Assembly (NCBI GenBank): GCA_022790955.1
Contig: JAAVYD010000101.1
Location: 1 to 34,607, forward strand
Reading direction: 5' to 3'
Origin: Bacillota bacterium
GTDB lineage: Bacteria; Bacillota; Clostridia; Peptostreptococcales; Anaerovoracaceae
Length of the DNA: 34,607 nucleotides
The notes beneath the pieces are model-generated. The model saw nothing but the letters and a program-made list of their open reading frames with translations. It did not search any database and was not told the origin of the DNA. Shown here one piece after another: positions 8,091 to 16,494 of the stretch. The position numbers were made by a program, and so were the translations under genes. Position 1 is the first letter of the stretch, and each line of letters opens with the position of its first letter.

Positions 8091-8119
8091 ATTATAGTAA
8101 ATTCATGTGTATGAATCAA
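8091..8119 (-). promoter_or_regulatory. Promoter of the holin-like toxin
   Basis: On the minus strand, TTGATT (8119-8114), a 17-base spacer and TATAAT (8096-8091) give a strong promoter. Transcription would begin near 8084, leaving a leader of about 90 bases before the toxin ATG at 7992. Confidence 0.62.
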
Positions 8120-8214
8120 AAATTTGATCTATATAAAGTAATTTATTGAAAGGTTTATTTTGAAGATAAGAATAATCATCACAGATTTAATTATAAATTA
8201 AGGAATATTATAAT

Positions 8215-8742
8215 ATGGAAACAAAAACTTTAATAAAAGATATTCATAAAACCAGATTTGGTATGGAAGGAACGATGTATTATCCATTATTTAGGAGAGA
8301 AATAAATGTGCATTTTGATGATTCAGAAATCGTGGAATATGCGCAGCTTTGCGCGGAATATCTGTGCAGTATGCCCGAAGAAACTATTGACAGACTTTGC
8401 ATTTATATGATTCGTTATTTTGAAGAATTTCGCGAATACGTGGGTGAAGATGAGATTAATATGCCGAAGGAAGTAAAGGGAAGGGAGATATTAAATTACG
8501 TTTATCCGAATGTGCTGATAGTCGAGAAGCCGGATAACTCTGATATTATAGGATTTCACATAGAATGCGACTGTGAATGGGAGATAGAACACGGGCTGGA
8601 ATTTACCATAAAAGATGATAAGATCCTGTATGTAGGTTCTTTTGACGATATGCCCGCCTGGTATAAAGAAAGGCTTGATTATGCAGGTTTTTACGGTTCG
8701 GATAAAGATATTAATATGAATTATGCGGATAAAGAAGTTTAA
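8215..8742 (+). CDS. DUF6985-like protein of unknown function
   Basis: This 175-residue soluble acidic protein has no signal peptide or membrane segment. Its order of elements resembles DUF6985: an N-terminal strand region, a helical middle rich in aromatic and acidic residues (about 40-90), a VYPNVLIVEKP strand, then CDCEWEIEHGLEFTIKDD and ILYVGSFDDMPAW. DUF6985 proteins often occur among polymorphic-toxin immunity genes, but no toxin gene is adjacent. The start is ATG with a weak AAGGA upstream. The PucR regulator follows after 42 bases and is probably co-transcribed. The assignment is from general pattern memory and is moderate at best. Confidence 0.55.
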   Translation: METKTLIKDIHKTRFGMEGTMYYPLFRREINVHFDDSEIVEYAQLCAEYLCSMPEETIDRLCIYMIRYFEEFREYVGEDEINMPKEVKGREILNYVYPNVLIVEKPDNSDIIGFHIECDCEWEIEHGLEFTIKDDKILYVGSFDDMPAWYKERLDYAGFYGSDKDINMNYADKEV

Positions 8743-8784
8743 GAACATGATTAAAATAATAGCGCGGTATTACAAGGAGGGAAT

Positions 8785-10365
8785 ATGAAACTTCCGTTAA
8801 GCGTATTGATGTATCAGGTGTCTGATGATTATGATTACGATACTGTTAATGTGGATGTCAGCTCTGCTTATGACGGCATAAAGCTGTTCGATGAAGGCGA
8901 GCTCGAAAACGACGGAGGTCAGTATCTGTATCTTATTTCCGAGGAAATGCTTGGGAAATACCATAACGATTTTGCTTATGCAAAGATTTTATCGGTTTCG
9001 GTTTTTATATGTTTGTGCAGCGACAATAAAAGTGCAGTTTGCACAGAGTGCAGGGATCTTTCCGTTGTATTTTTGTATACACAGGATAAATTTGCTTATA
9101 TATTCAATAAAATGCAGAATATTATCAAAAAATTCGATTCATGGGAGAAATCCTTTCATCTCAGCGTGCTGAGAAAGAGAAGCGTACAGGATCTCATAGA
9201 TATTACAGAGGAACTTATGACACATCCGCTTATAATATTTGATAATAATTATGCTGTTTTAGGAAATACGCGGGATATGTCCGAAGTGGATGAAGTGACG
9301 GGAAATATCATTAAAAACGGATATGCTGCGCCGGAGGATCTGCGCAGGCTGAATAATATGGGAATGGTTTCGGATTTTGATTCCTTTGAATCGCCGGAGA
9401 TAAACAGGTATGAATCCAGTGAAGATAATATAAATTACAGTATAATGTATAAATTTATAACTAACGGCAGGATAGTCGGTTACGCCGTAGCCTTTCACTG
9501 CATTTCCCATCCGACGAACGGGTATCTGTATCTTATGAATATGATAGCCGAAAAGTTTCAGCTTTATTTTGAGCAGGACAGATTTATAGATAACTCCTCC
9601 GCGGAGGCTTATCAGACGTTTCTCGTGAGCATCCTGAGCAATCCCGATACTTCGGAAAAGCAGCTTGAAGACAGGTCGCGCCATATTGCCGGTCTGGAAA
9701 CCGAGGGTTCTTTTATTCTGGCGCAGCTTCAGTATAATAATATTAATACTACATCTTATTCGTTTATTAGCTGGAGTCTGAGAAATTCCATGCCGGAGTT
9801 TATGCCCTTTGTTTTCAGAGATAATTTTTATATTCTTAAAGATAACAGCAGGCAGAGCGAGCGGACCAAGTTTATAAACGACGGCGAGAGGGACGCTTTT
9901 TACAGGTGCTTTAATAATATAGATTTCGTGTGCGGTGTGAGCAAGCCGTTTTTTTCGCTGACCAAGCTGAAAACGGCGGCTTCCCAGTGCCGCGAGGCTA
10001 TAAGCATAGGCAGAGCTTTAAACGACGGAAAGTATATGTATTATTATGAGGAAATTTCTTTTTATTATATGTTGATGCAGCTTAAAAAGGTCATGCCACT
10101 CGAAATGATCGCGTCGCCGTATTACGAGCTTTTGAGAAAGCACGACGCTGAAAATGAGAGCGATCTGTGCGGCGTTTTTATGCAGTATCTTTTGAACAGC
10201 TGCAGCGTGACAAGAACCGCGGCGGCGACATATATGCACAGGAATACGATACTTAATAAGGTGAAAAAATCGGTTGAAATAATGGAAAATGATTTTGATG
10301 ATTTTCGTACGAGATTATTTTTTATAATCTCATATATGGCGGAACATGAGGAAGGGATAGAGTGA
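8785..10365 (+). CDS. PucR/CdaR-type transcriptional regulator
   Basis: This 526-residue protein ends in a PucR-type helix-turn-helix (about 465-515, SVTRTAAATYMHRNTILNKV), the signature of PucR, CdaR and related regulators. The middle (about 130-380) has the GAF-like/GGDEF-like fold plan of this family, with FDNNYAVLGNTRDM resembling the domain start. The first 120 residues look like the variable sensory region. Such proteins usually switch on purine, sugar-acid or amino-acid catabolism genes; no obvious target operon is adjacent. AAGGAGGG lies 6 bases upstream of the ATG, a very strong site. It is likely co-transcribed with the DUF6985-like gene before it. Confidence 0.85.
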   Translation: MKLPLSVLMYQVSDDYDYDTVNVDVSSAYDGIKLFDEGELENDGGQYLYLISEEMLGKYHNDFAYAKILSVSVFICLCSDNKSAVCTECRDLSVVFLYTQDKFAYIFNKMQNIIKKFDSWEKSFHLSVLRKRSVQDLIDITEELMTHPLIIFDNNYAVLGNTRDMSEVDEVTGNIIKNGYAAPEDLRRLNNMGMVSDFDSFESPEINRYESSEDNINYSIMYKFITNGRIVGYAVAFHCISHPTNGYLYLMNMIAEKFQLYFEQDRFIDNSSAEAYQTFLVSILSNPDTSEKQLEDRSRHIAGLETEGSFILAQLQYNNINTTSYSFISWSLRNSMPEFMPFVFRDNFYILKDNSRQSERTKFINDGERDAFYRCFNNIDFVCGVSKPFFSLTKLKTAASQCREAISIGRALNDGKYMYYYEEISFYYMLMQLKKVMPLEMIASPYYELLRKHDAENESDLCGVFMQYLLNSCSVTRTAAATYMHRNTILNKVKKSVEIMENDFDDFRTRLFFIISYMAEHEEGIE

Positions 10366-10430
10366 GGTATATTTTGATTTTTTATTTATAATGCATTACA
10401 ATTATATTATAAAATTAATGGAGGTGCAGT

Positions 10431-10694
10431 ATGGCTACATTACAAATCCGTGTTGATGATACATTAAAAAAAGAAGCTGACATTTTATTTTCAAGTCTTG
10501 GTCTGGACACGTCTACCGCGGTGCGCATTTTTTTAAATGCTGCTATCGAGCATTCGGGGATCCCGTTTTCTGTTAAACATATGGAAATTCCGGCTTCTTT
10601 GCAGGAGGCGGTTTATGATAGCAGATACCGCAAAAATCTCAGCGAACCTTTTGATAATGCTGAAGATGCTGTTGATTCTATGCTTGAGGATTAG
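10431..10694 (+). CDS. dinJ: RelB/DinJ-family antitoxin
   Basis: This 87-residue protein has the ribbon-helix-helix N-terminus of RelB/DinJ antitoxins (LQIRVDDTLKKEADILF, then LGLDTSTAVRIFLNAAI). The C-terminal part (about 50-87) would wrap and neutralise the toxin encoded 3 bases downstream. The dimer normally binds its own promoter to repress the operon. The start is ATG with GGAGG about 7 bases upstream. The AT-rich stretch before it contains several -10-like hexamers but no single clear promoter. Confidence 0.9.
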   Translation: MATLQIRVDDTLKKEADILFSSLGLDTSTAVRIFLNAAIEHSGIPFSVKHMEIPASLQEAVYDSRYRKNLSEPFDNAEDAVDSMLED

Positions 10695-10697
10695 TAT

Positions 10698-10976
10698 ATG
10701 TATAAAATTGTTTATACAAATCGGATGAAAAAAGATGTCAGATTAATGAAAAAACGCGGAAAGGATTTGACAAAGCTGGTAAATGTGATTTCAATATTAG
10801 CAGCGGGTGATGTTTTGCCGTCTGAATATAAAGATCATAAGCTGACAGGAAATTTGCATGATTTCAGAGAATGTCATATAGAATCTGATTGGATCCTTAT
10901 GTATCAAATTCAGGAAGATATTCTTGTTCTCTCTGCTGTTGCTGCAGGAAGTCATGCAGATTTATTTGGAATGTAG
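10698..10976 (+). CDS. yafQ: YafQ-family mRNA interferase toxin
   Basis: This 92-residue RelE-superfamily toxin cuts mRNA on the ribosome. The catalytic set known in E. coli YafQ (His50, His63, Asp67, His87, Phe91) is matched by H47, H60, D64, H86 and F90, in KDHKL, ECHIESDW and GSHADLF. The toxin looks intact and active. It starts 3 bases after the antitoxin stop, so the pair is translated together. A separate type I toxin locus lies under 3 kb upstream. Confidence 0.92.
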   Translation: MYKIVYTNRMKKDVRLMKKRGKDLTKLVNVISILAAGDVLPSEYKDHKLTGNLHDFRECHIESDWILMYQIQEDILVLSAVAAGSHADLFGM

Positions 10977-10990
10977 ATAATTTAACGGAA

Positions 10991-11023
10991 AGGAGCTGCG
11001 GTATATTTTTATAAATATACCGC
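10991..11023 (+). promoter_or_regulatory. Shine-Dalgarno plus perfect leader hairpin before larB
   Basis: AGGAG (10991-10995) is followed by a perfect 11-bp stem, GCGGTATATTT (10998-11008) and AAATATACCGC (11013-11023), with a 4-base loop. The ATG lies 11 bases past the stem. The only good ribosome site is thus about 38 bases from the start linearly, but close if the hairpin folds. There is no T-run, so it is not an intrinsic terminator. Confidence 0.55.
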
Positions 11024-11033
11024 ATTGTAAAAT

Positions 11034-11783
11034 ATGGATATAAATAAAATTTTAGAAGATGTGAAAGAAGGACGGCTTTCCGTTGAACATGCGGAGCTTG
11101 CTCTCAGGCGAAAGCCTTTTGACGATATGGGTTACGCGAAGCTGGACGGTCACCGCAGGCTGAGATCAGGTTTTCCGGAGGTTATTTTCTGCAGCGGCAA
11201 GGCTGACGAACATCTGGTTAATATATATGAAAGAATGTATCGGGAGGAAGGTGAGGTTTTCGGCACAAGAGCGAGCAGGCATCAGTATGAAGTGGTAAAG
11301 CGGGCGGTGCCTGAGGTCGTGTACGACGATATATCAAGGATTTTGAAGGCTGAAAAGCCCGGAAAAGAAAAGCGAGGGCTGATCGCGGTTTGCACGGCGG
11401 GGACGGCGGATATCCCGGTAGCGGAGGAGGCTGCTCAGACCGCGGAATTTTTCGGTGCGAATGTCGAGAGGATTTACGATGTGGGCGTGAGCGGTATCCA
11501 CAGGCTGTTTTCTCATTTAGATAAGATCCAGAGCGCCAACTGCGTGGTGGCTGTCGCAGGCATGGAGGGCGCGATGGCGAGCGTGCTGGGCGGTTTGGTG
11601 GATAAGCCTGTTATCGCAGTGCCTACATCCGTAGGATACGGCGCGAGCCTTAACGGGCTTTCTGCGCTGCTTACAATGATAAATTCCTGCGCCAACGGCG
11701 TAGCCGTCGTTAATATAGATAACGGCTACGGAGCCGGATATATAGCGACCCAGATAAACAGGATGGCGGGAGAGAAAAATTAA
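11034..11783 (+). CDS. larB: LarB, nickel-pincer cofactor biosynthesis
   Basis: This 249-residue protein is LarB, which carboxylates and hydrolyses nicotinic acid adenine dinucleotide to give pyridinium-3,5-biscarboxylic acid mononucleotide, the first step to the nickel-pincer cofactor of lactate racemase. The C-terminal AIR-carboxylase-like domain is clear: AGTADIPVAEEAAQ, RIYDVGVSGIHRL, VAVAGMEGAMASVLGGLV and AVPTSVGYGAS. The N-terminal part (LSVEHAELALRRKPFDDMGYAKLDGHRRL) is also typical, and the length is normal. larA, larC and larE are not in the window, so the pathway must be completed elsewhere or this is an orphan. An in-frame TAA just upstream fixes the start. The preceding hairpin suggests translational control. 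Confidence 0.92.
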   Translation: MDINKILEDVKEGRLSVEHAELALRRKPFDDMGYAKLDGHRRLRSGFPEVIFCSGKADEHLVNIYERMYREEGEVFGTRASRHQYEVVKRAVPEVVYDDISRILKAEKPGKEKRGLIAVCTAGTADIPVAEEAAQTAEFFGANVERIYDVGVSGIHRLFSHLDKIQSANCVVAVAGMEGAMASVLGGLVDKPVIAVPTSVGYGASLNGLSALLTMINSCANGVAVVNIDNGYGAGYIATQINRMAGEKN

Positions 11784-11846
11784 AATATATTAATATTATG
11801 CAAATGATAATAAATTTAAAGTGATTTATTAAACGGAGAAAAATTC

Positions 11847-13355
11847 ATGGCTAAGAAAACAAACGCTAATATCGGTTTTGAAAAACAACTGTGGGATGTA
11901 GCCTGCGTATTATGGGGACATATCCCCGCTGCCGATTATAGAAAAATAATCGTAGGTCTTATTTTCCTGCGTTACATATCGAGCGCTTTTGAAAGGCGAT
12001 ATCAGGAATTAGTAGCAGAAGGCGACGGATTTGAGGATGAGCGTGACGCGTATACTATGGAAAATATTTTCTTTGTACCGGAGGAAGCTCGCTGGAATAC
12101 GATAGCTGCCGCTGCGCATACTCCGGAAATAGGCGCTGTTATAGATAACGCAATGAGGGCGATCGAAAAAGAAAACAGTACGCTCAAAAATGTTCTGCCT
12201 AAAAATTACGCAAGCCCTGATCTTGATAAGAGAGTACTCGGCGATGTGGTTGATATTTTTACAAATAATATAGATATGGGAGCGACCGGGGCGGACGAGG
12301 ATCTGCTGGGACGCACTTATGAATACTGCATAGCTCAGTTTGCCGAAAAAGAAGGCGTTGGCGGCGGTGAATTTTATACGCCGTCCAGCATTGTAAAAAC
12401 GTTGGTAGCCATATTAAAACCCTTTGAAAACTGCCGCGTATATGACTGCTGCTGCGGTTCAGGCGGTATGTTCGTACAAAGCGCAAAGTTTATTGAAGCG
12501 CACAGCGGCAGACGCGGCGCGATCTCGGTTTACGGGCAGGAAGCAAATTCCGATACGTGGAAAATGGCTAAGATGAATATGGCGATACGAGGTATTGATG
12601 CGAATTTCGGACCGTATCATGCGGATACGTTTACAAACGATTTGCATCCTTCGTTAAAAGCTGATTTTATCCTTGCAAATCCGCCGTTTAATTATCATCC
12701 GTGGAATCAGGATAAGCTGCTTGAAGATAAACGCTGGAAGTACGGCGTTCCGCCTGCAGGAAATGCTAACTTTGCATGGATACAGCATATGATACATCAC
12801 CTTGCGCCTAACGGCAAGATCGGGCTGGTGCTCGCTAACGGAGCTCTTTCCACTCAATCCGGCGGCGAGGGTGAAATACGCAGGAAGATTATAGAAGACG
12901 ATCTTATAGAAGGGATCGTTGCAATGCCTACGCAGCTTTTTTACAGTGTAACAATCCCCGTAACTCTTTGGTTTATTACGAAAAATAAGAAGCAGAAAGG
13001 AAAAACTCTGTTTATCGACGCCCGTAAAATGGGTTATATGGTCGACCGTAAGCATCGCGATTTTACCGATGAAGATATCGAAAAATTAGCTGATACGTTT
13101 ACGGATTTCCAAAACGGAACGCTAAAAGATGTAAAGGGTTTTTGCGCTGTGGCTGACCTTCAGGTAATCGAAAAGCAGGATTATATTCTTACTCCGGGAA
13201 GGTATGTAGGTATTGAAGAACAGGAAGATGACGGAGAACCATTTGAGGAAAAGATGAAGCGTTTGACGTCTGAGCTGTCAGATATGTTTAAAAAATCCCA
13301 TGAGCTTGAAGACGAGATACGAAGAAAGCTGGGGGCAATAGGGTATGAAATTTAG
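11847..13355 (+). CDS. hsdM: Type I restriction-modification methyltransferase subunit HsdM
   Basis: This 502-residue N6-adenine methyltransferase subunit has an N-terminal helical HsdM domain (about 8-140, LWDVACVLWGHIPAADYRKI). A SAM-binding domain follows, with motif I DCCCGSGGMF at about residue 200 and the catalytic NPPF motif at about 280. The region before motif I, GGGEFYTPSSIVKTLVAIL, is also diagnostic. With HsdS it methylates the host target sequence; with HsdR added it forms the restriction complex. Length and motifs are normal and the gene looks intact. CGGAG precedes the ATG by 9 bases. Three accessory or specificity genes follow before hsdR. Confidence 0.95.
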   Translation: MAKKTNANIGFEKQLWDVACVLWGHIPAADYRKIIVGLIFLRYISSAFERRYQELVAEGDGFEDERDAYTMENIFFVPEEARWNTIAAAAHTPEIGAVIDNAMRAIEKENSTLKNVLPKNYASPDLDKRVLGDVVDIFTNNIDMGATGADEDLLGRTYEYCIAQFAEKEGVGGGEFYTPSSIVKTLVAILKPFENCRVYDCCCGSGGMFVQSAKFIEAHSGRRGAISVYGQEANSDTWKMAKMNMAIRGIDANFGPYHADTFTNDLHPSLKADFILANPPFNYHPWNQDKLLEDKRWKYGVPPAGNANFAWIQHMIHHLAPNGKIGLVLANGALSTQSGGEGEIRRKIIEDDLIEGIVAMPTQLFYSVTIPVTLWFITKNKKQKGKTLFIDARKMGYMVDRKHRDFTDEDIEKLADTFTDFQNGTLKDVKGFCAVADLQVIEKQDYILTPGRYVGIEEQEDDGEPFEEKMKRLTSELSDMFKKSHELEDEIRRKLGAIGYEI

Positions 13356-13365
13356 AAGGTTATAG

Positions 13366-13665
13366 ATGATGATTGATATAAAAAAAGAATATCTTTGCGA
13401 ACTTATAGAAATCTTTGAAAAATATTGCCCAAACGCAGAGATCTGGGCGTATGGAAGCCGTATAAAAAATGATTCTCATTCTGGCAGCAATTTGGATCTG
13501 ACTGTAAAAAGTTTTAATGAAGGCGGTAAATCTATAGGAAAAATACGTGAAATATTAAACGACAGCGATATTCCGTTTTTAATTGAAATACATGAATTTG
13601 ACAGGCTGCCGAAGTCTTTTCAGGATGAAATATTAAATCAGTATGTAAGGATATTTCCGGTGTAA
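13366..13665 (+). CDS. MNT-type nucleotidyltransferase-domain protein with altered active site
   Basis: This 99-residue minimal nucleotidyltransferase-fold protein has WAYGSR (G30, S31) and GSNLDL (41-45). The family normally has GSD(L/I)D, with both Asp residues binding metal. Here the first is Asn42, while Asp44 is kept. FLIEIHEFDRLP supplies the C-terminal acidic strand. Proteins of this type, with or without a HEPN partner, occur within type I restriction loci, and a WAYGSR-containing form right after hsdM is a recurrent arrangement. The start could be either of two tandem ATGs (13366 or 13369). The N substitution suggests reduced or lost transferase activity. It starts 10 bases after hsdM. 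Confidence 0.75.
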   Translation: MMIDIKKEYLCELIEIFEKYCPNAEIWAYGSRIKNDSHSGSNLDLTVKSFNEGGKSIGKIREILNDSDIPFLIEIHEFDRLPKSFQDEILNQYVRIFPV

Positions 13666-13754
13666 TATAATGGAAAGTGATTTGATACGATAAACTGCAA
13701 ATATAAAGTTTTGGGTTATATGAAATAATTGTGTAAGGTTGGGAGTAATAGAGT

Positions 13755-14780
13755 ATGAGATTAAATGGAAAAACAGAATATTATTTGATTTTTGATACTA
13801 ATACACTTTTTCAACAATATGATAAAAAAGCAGATTTTACATCATTTTCTTTTAATGCGACTTATAATAATGTTATAGATATGATTAATCAACTTGATAT
13901 TTATGATGAAGTGGAATTAATTATTCCATCTGTTGTATGGAGAGAAATGGAACAGCAGATTATAGATAAACATGACGAATCAATTGAAAATTTTAAATCT
14001 ACAATAAGAAAAAAGAAATTTCCTGAATTTTTAATTTCAGAAAATGTTATTGATGATTATTCATTGTACATAAAATCAAAAATAGAGATTTACAAAACTG
14101 ATCTTTTATCAGGGCTTAATCGTATTATTGAATTGCCAATTGCGACCAGTGATAGATTTGATAGTATTGTGAAACGCGCATTTGAAAAACGTCCCCCATT
14201 TGAAGGAAAAGATAAAAAATCGGATAAAGGGTTTAAAGATGCTTTATTGTGGGAAAGTATATTGGATTTTGCTTCTTTTCATTCTAGTTCAAATATTATT
14301 TTTTACTCGAAAGATAATGCTTTTGGAAAATTATTAATAAATGAATTTCATGAGAGTTATAGTGATTCGTCTTTATATATTTGTAAAGATGAAAGTGAAG
14401 TTAAGAAACAATTGGAAAATTGGGCAAAAGAGATTGACGTCTATTCTTATCAGCCTATTGATGAATATGATGAAAATAAAGAATTAATAGATTGGATTAA
14501 TTCCGAGAATTTTTATATTCAATTGAATTATTATAAAACTAATATAGTAGAAAAAGGGCGTTTAATAGTAGAATCAAGTATAGAGTTAATTGATTATGAT
14601 GATATACAAGAAGGTGATTTGGAGGGAAAGAATATATATTTATTTGATGCTATATTAAAAGTAATATATACATTAAAAGATAGTACAATTACTTTTGACT
14701 TGATTAATTCTTCGATTATTGTAGAGTATAGTACTGAAGAAGGATATATAATTAAAGAAATATATATAGGTGATGATTAA
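13755..14780 (+). CDS. PIN-domain (DUF4935-type) ribonuclease-like protein
   Basis: This 341-residue protein has an N-terminal PIN-like nuclease domain (about 8-205). The four acidic positions are D14 in YLIFDTNTLF, E64 in PSVVWREM, D162 in KGFKDALLWESI and D187 in FYSKDNAFG. This corresponds to the DUF4935/PIN_16 group. The C-terminal 130 residues form an uncharacterised mixed domain. It sits between hsdM/MNT and hsdS and overlaps the region where hsdS could start, so it is carried with the specificity gene. Its DNA is clearly more AT-rich than hsdM and hsdR, a sign of separate acquisition. It may act as a nuclease effector or back-up toxin of the restriction locus, by inference. Confidence 0.75.
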   Translation: MRLNGKTEYYLIFDTNTLFQQYDKKADFTSFSFNATYNNVIDMINQLDIYDEVELIIPSVVWREMEQQIIDKHDESIENFKSTIRKKKFPEFLISENVIDDYSLYIKSKIEIYKTDLLSGLNRIIELPIATSDRFDSIVKRAFEKRPPFEGKDKKSDKGFKDALLWESILDFASFHSSSNIIFYSKDNAFGKLLINEFHESYSDSSLYICKDESEVKKQLENWAKEIDVYSYQPIDEYDENKELIDWINSENFYIQLNYYKTNIVEKGRLIVESSIELIDYDDIQEGDLEGKNIYLFDAILKVIYTLKDSTITFDLINSSIIVEYSTEEGYIIKEIYIGDD

Positions 14781-14826
14781 AATAGAGAAGTATACTAAAA
14801 ATATAGTAGATGGGCAGGTAGTTAGT

Positions 14827-16062
14827 ATGGGAAAATGGAAAGAATGTGTTATTTCAGATATAGGAACTGTTGTTGGTGGAGCTACACCATCAACTAAAAA
14901 ACGAGAAAATTATGATAGAGGAACAATTCCTTGGATTACTCCAAAAGATTTATCAAATTTTTCAGGAAGATATATTGATAGAGGTGAGCGTAATATTACA
15001 CAGAAAGGATTCGATAGTTGCTCAGCACAAATGATACCTAAAAATACAGTGCTTTTTTCGTCGAGAGCACCTATTGGATATCTTGCTATTGCAAATCGAC
15101 CTATTTGTACAAATCAAGGTTTTAAAAGTGTTATACCTAACGAGGATACAGATTTTCTTTTTCTGTATTATCTTTTAAAATATAAAAAAGATGATATTGA
15201 ACATATGGGAAGTGGTACTACATTTAAAGAAATTTCTGGTAAAACTATGAAAAATATAGCTGTTTCTGTACCGGTTGACATTATGGAACAGAGAAAAATA
15301 GCGAGTATTTTATCAGCGTTCGATGACAAAATCGAATTAAATAATGCGATAAATAAAAATTTAGAACAGCAGGCTCAGGCGATATTTAGGTCATTATTTA
15401 TTGATTCAAGTGAAAAAGTAAAGTGGTCTATTGGCAATTTCTCTGATTTGATAGTTTCAACAGTTAGCGGTGACTGGGGTAAAGAATCTGAGGTCGGTAA
15501 TAATACCGAAATGGTTTATTGTATACGTGGAGCAGATATTCCAGACGTTAAAGCAGGAAATAAAGGTAAAATGCCAATAAGATTTATCCTTCCTAAAAAT
15601 TATGCTGCTAAACGTCTTTCTGCTGGAGATGTTATTGTAGAAATTTCAGGTGGAAGTCCTACACAATCAACAGGTAGAGCAGCTGCAATATCACAATCAT
15701 TACTTGATAGGTATGATAAAGGAATGGTTTGTACAAATTTTTGCAAAGCAATAAAGCCTAAGGTTGGATATAGTATGTTTATTTATTATTATTGGCAATA
15801 TATGTACGATCAAAAGGTATTTTTTTCATATGAGAATGGTACTACTGGCATCAAGAATCTCGATTTAAAAGGCTTTATAGAAACTGAAGAAATTGTTCTT
15901 CCACCTTATGATGTGGTTGCTGATTTTGATTCATTTTGTCAAGTAATTTTTAATAAGATTTTTGCTAATGGCTTGGAGAATGAAAAGTTGTCTTTATTAC
16001 GAGATTCTTTATTATCTAAACTAATGTCCGGCGAACTGGACGTTTCCGAGCTCGACCTCTAA
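14827..16062 (+). CDS. hsdS: Type I restriction-modification specificity subunit HsdS
   Basis: This protein of about 411 residues has two target-recognition domains, each followed by a conserved helix. TRD1 (about 1-160) has IGTVVGGATPSTKK and IPWITPKDLS, with a helix around ISILSAF-type sequence (MEQRKIASILSAFDDKIELN). TRD2 (about 195-365) is followed by a C-terminal helix ending in LMSGELDVSEL. It reads the split DNA target for HsdM and HsdR. I chose ATG 14827 because HsdS proteins begin close to the WKE motif; GTG 14770 or ATG 14773 would add about 18 residues. The gene is strongly AT-rich until its last 45 bases, which return to the GC-rich codon style of the flanks, as expected after an allele swap. 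Confidence 0.9.
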   Translation: MGKWKECVISDIGTVVGGATPSTKKRENYDRGTIPWITPKDLSNFSGRYIDRGERNITQKGFDSCSAQMIPKNTVLFSSRAPIGYLAIANRPICTNQGFKSVIPNEDTDFLFLYYLLKYKKDDIEHMGSGTTFKEISGKTMKNIAVSVPVDIMEQRKIASILSAFDDKIELNNAINKNLEQQAQAIFRSLFIDSSEKVKWSIGNFSDLIVSTVSGDWGKESEVGNNTEMVYCIRGADIPDVKAGNKGKMPIRFILPKNYAAKRLSAGDVIVEISGGSPTQSTGRAAAISQSLLDRYDKGMVCTNFCKAIKPKVGYSMFIYYYWQYMYDQKVFFSYENGTTGIKNLDLKGFIETEEIVLPPYDVVADFDSFCQVIFNKIFANGLENEKLSLLRDSLLSKLMSGELDVSELDL

Positions 16063-16134
16063 GCCGCTTATATTTTACTTGGTTATGAAATATTGTATAT
16101 AGGAAGAAAAAGAAAGGTGAATATTGTATTATAG

Positions 16135-16494
16135 ATGAAGTTAAAATTAAAATATTTTATGAATTGGATAAGGTTACATAGATATGAAATACTTTATATT
16201 GTACTGTTAATAATTCTCACAATATATATTATAATAAATTGGGAGAAATGTATTGCAATGAGATTTTTCAATAAATTTGACGGGAATAATATTTTGTTTT
16301 TCGTTTGGATTGCATTAATAATATTATATTTTTATGATGTAGAAGCAAAAGGCTGGAAGTTTCATAGAAAAGTAAGAAGCGATATAGAAACGCAGCTTAA
16401 TAATGTCATATCTGATTTTGATATACAAAATCATTTAGAAGATTTACAACATCAAAGTTCGGGAAACATTGATGGAGGTAATAATAATGAATAA
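16135..16494 (+). CDS. Small two-helix membrane protein inside the restriction locus
   Basis: I do not recognise this 119-residue protein. It has a basic N-terminus, two transmembrane helices (about 17-35, EILYIVLLIILTIYIIINW, and about 53-67, ILFFVWIALIILYFY) and a polar C-terminal tail of about 50 residues with coiled-coil character ending GGNNNE. It overlaps the next gene by 8 bases, so the two are translated as a pair. Its place between hsdS and hsdR suggests an accessory role in the restriction locus, or cargo inserted with hsdS. The start ATG is weakly supported: the nearest purine-rich site, AAAGGTG, is about 18 bases upstream. Confidence 0.6.
   Translation: MKLKLKYFMNWIRLHRYEILYIVLLIILTIYIIINWEKCIAMRFFNKFDGNNILFFVWIALIILYFYDVEAKGWKFHRKVRSDIETQLNNVISDFDIQNHLEDLQHQSSGNIDGGNNNE

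Noticed and set aside
10998..11023. Intrinsic terminator after yafQ
   Set aside because: The stem is perfect but there is no T-run after it on either strand, and it sits directly before the larB start.
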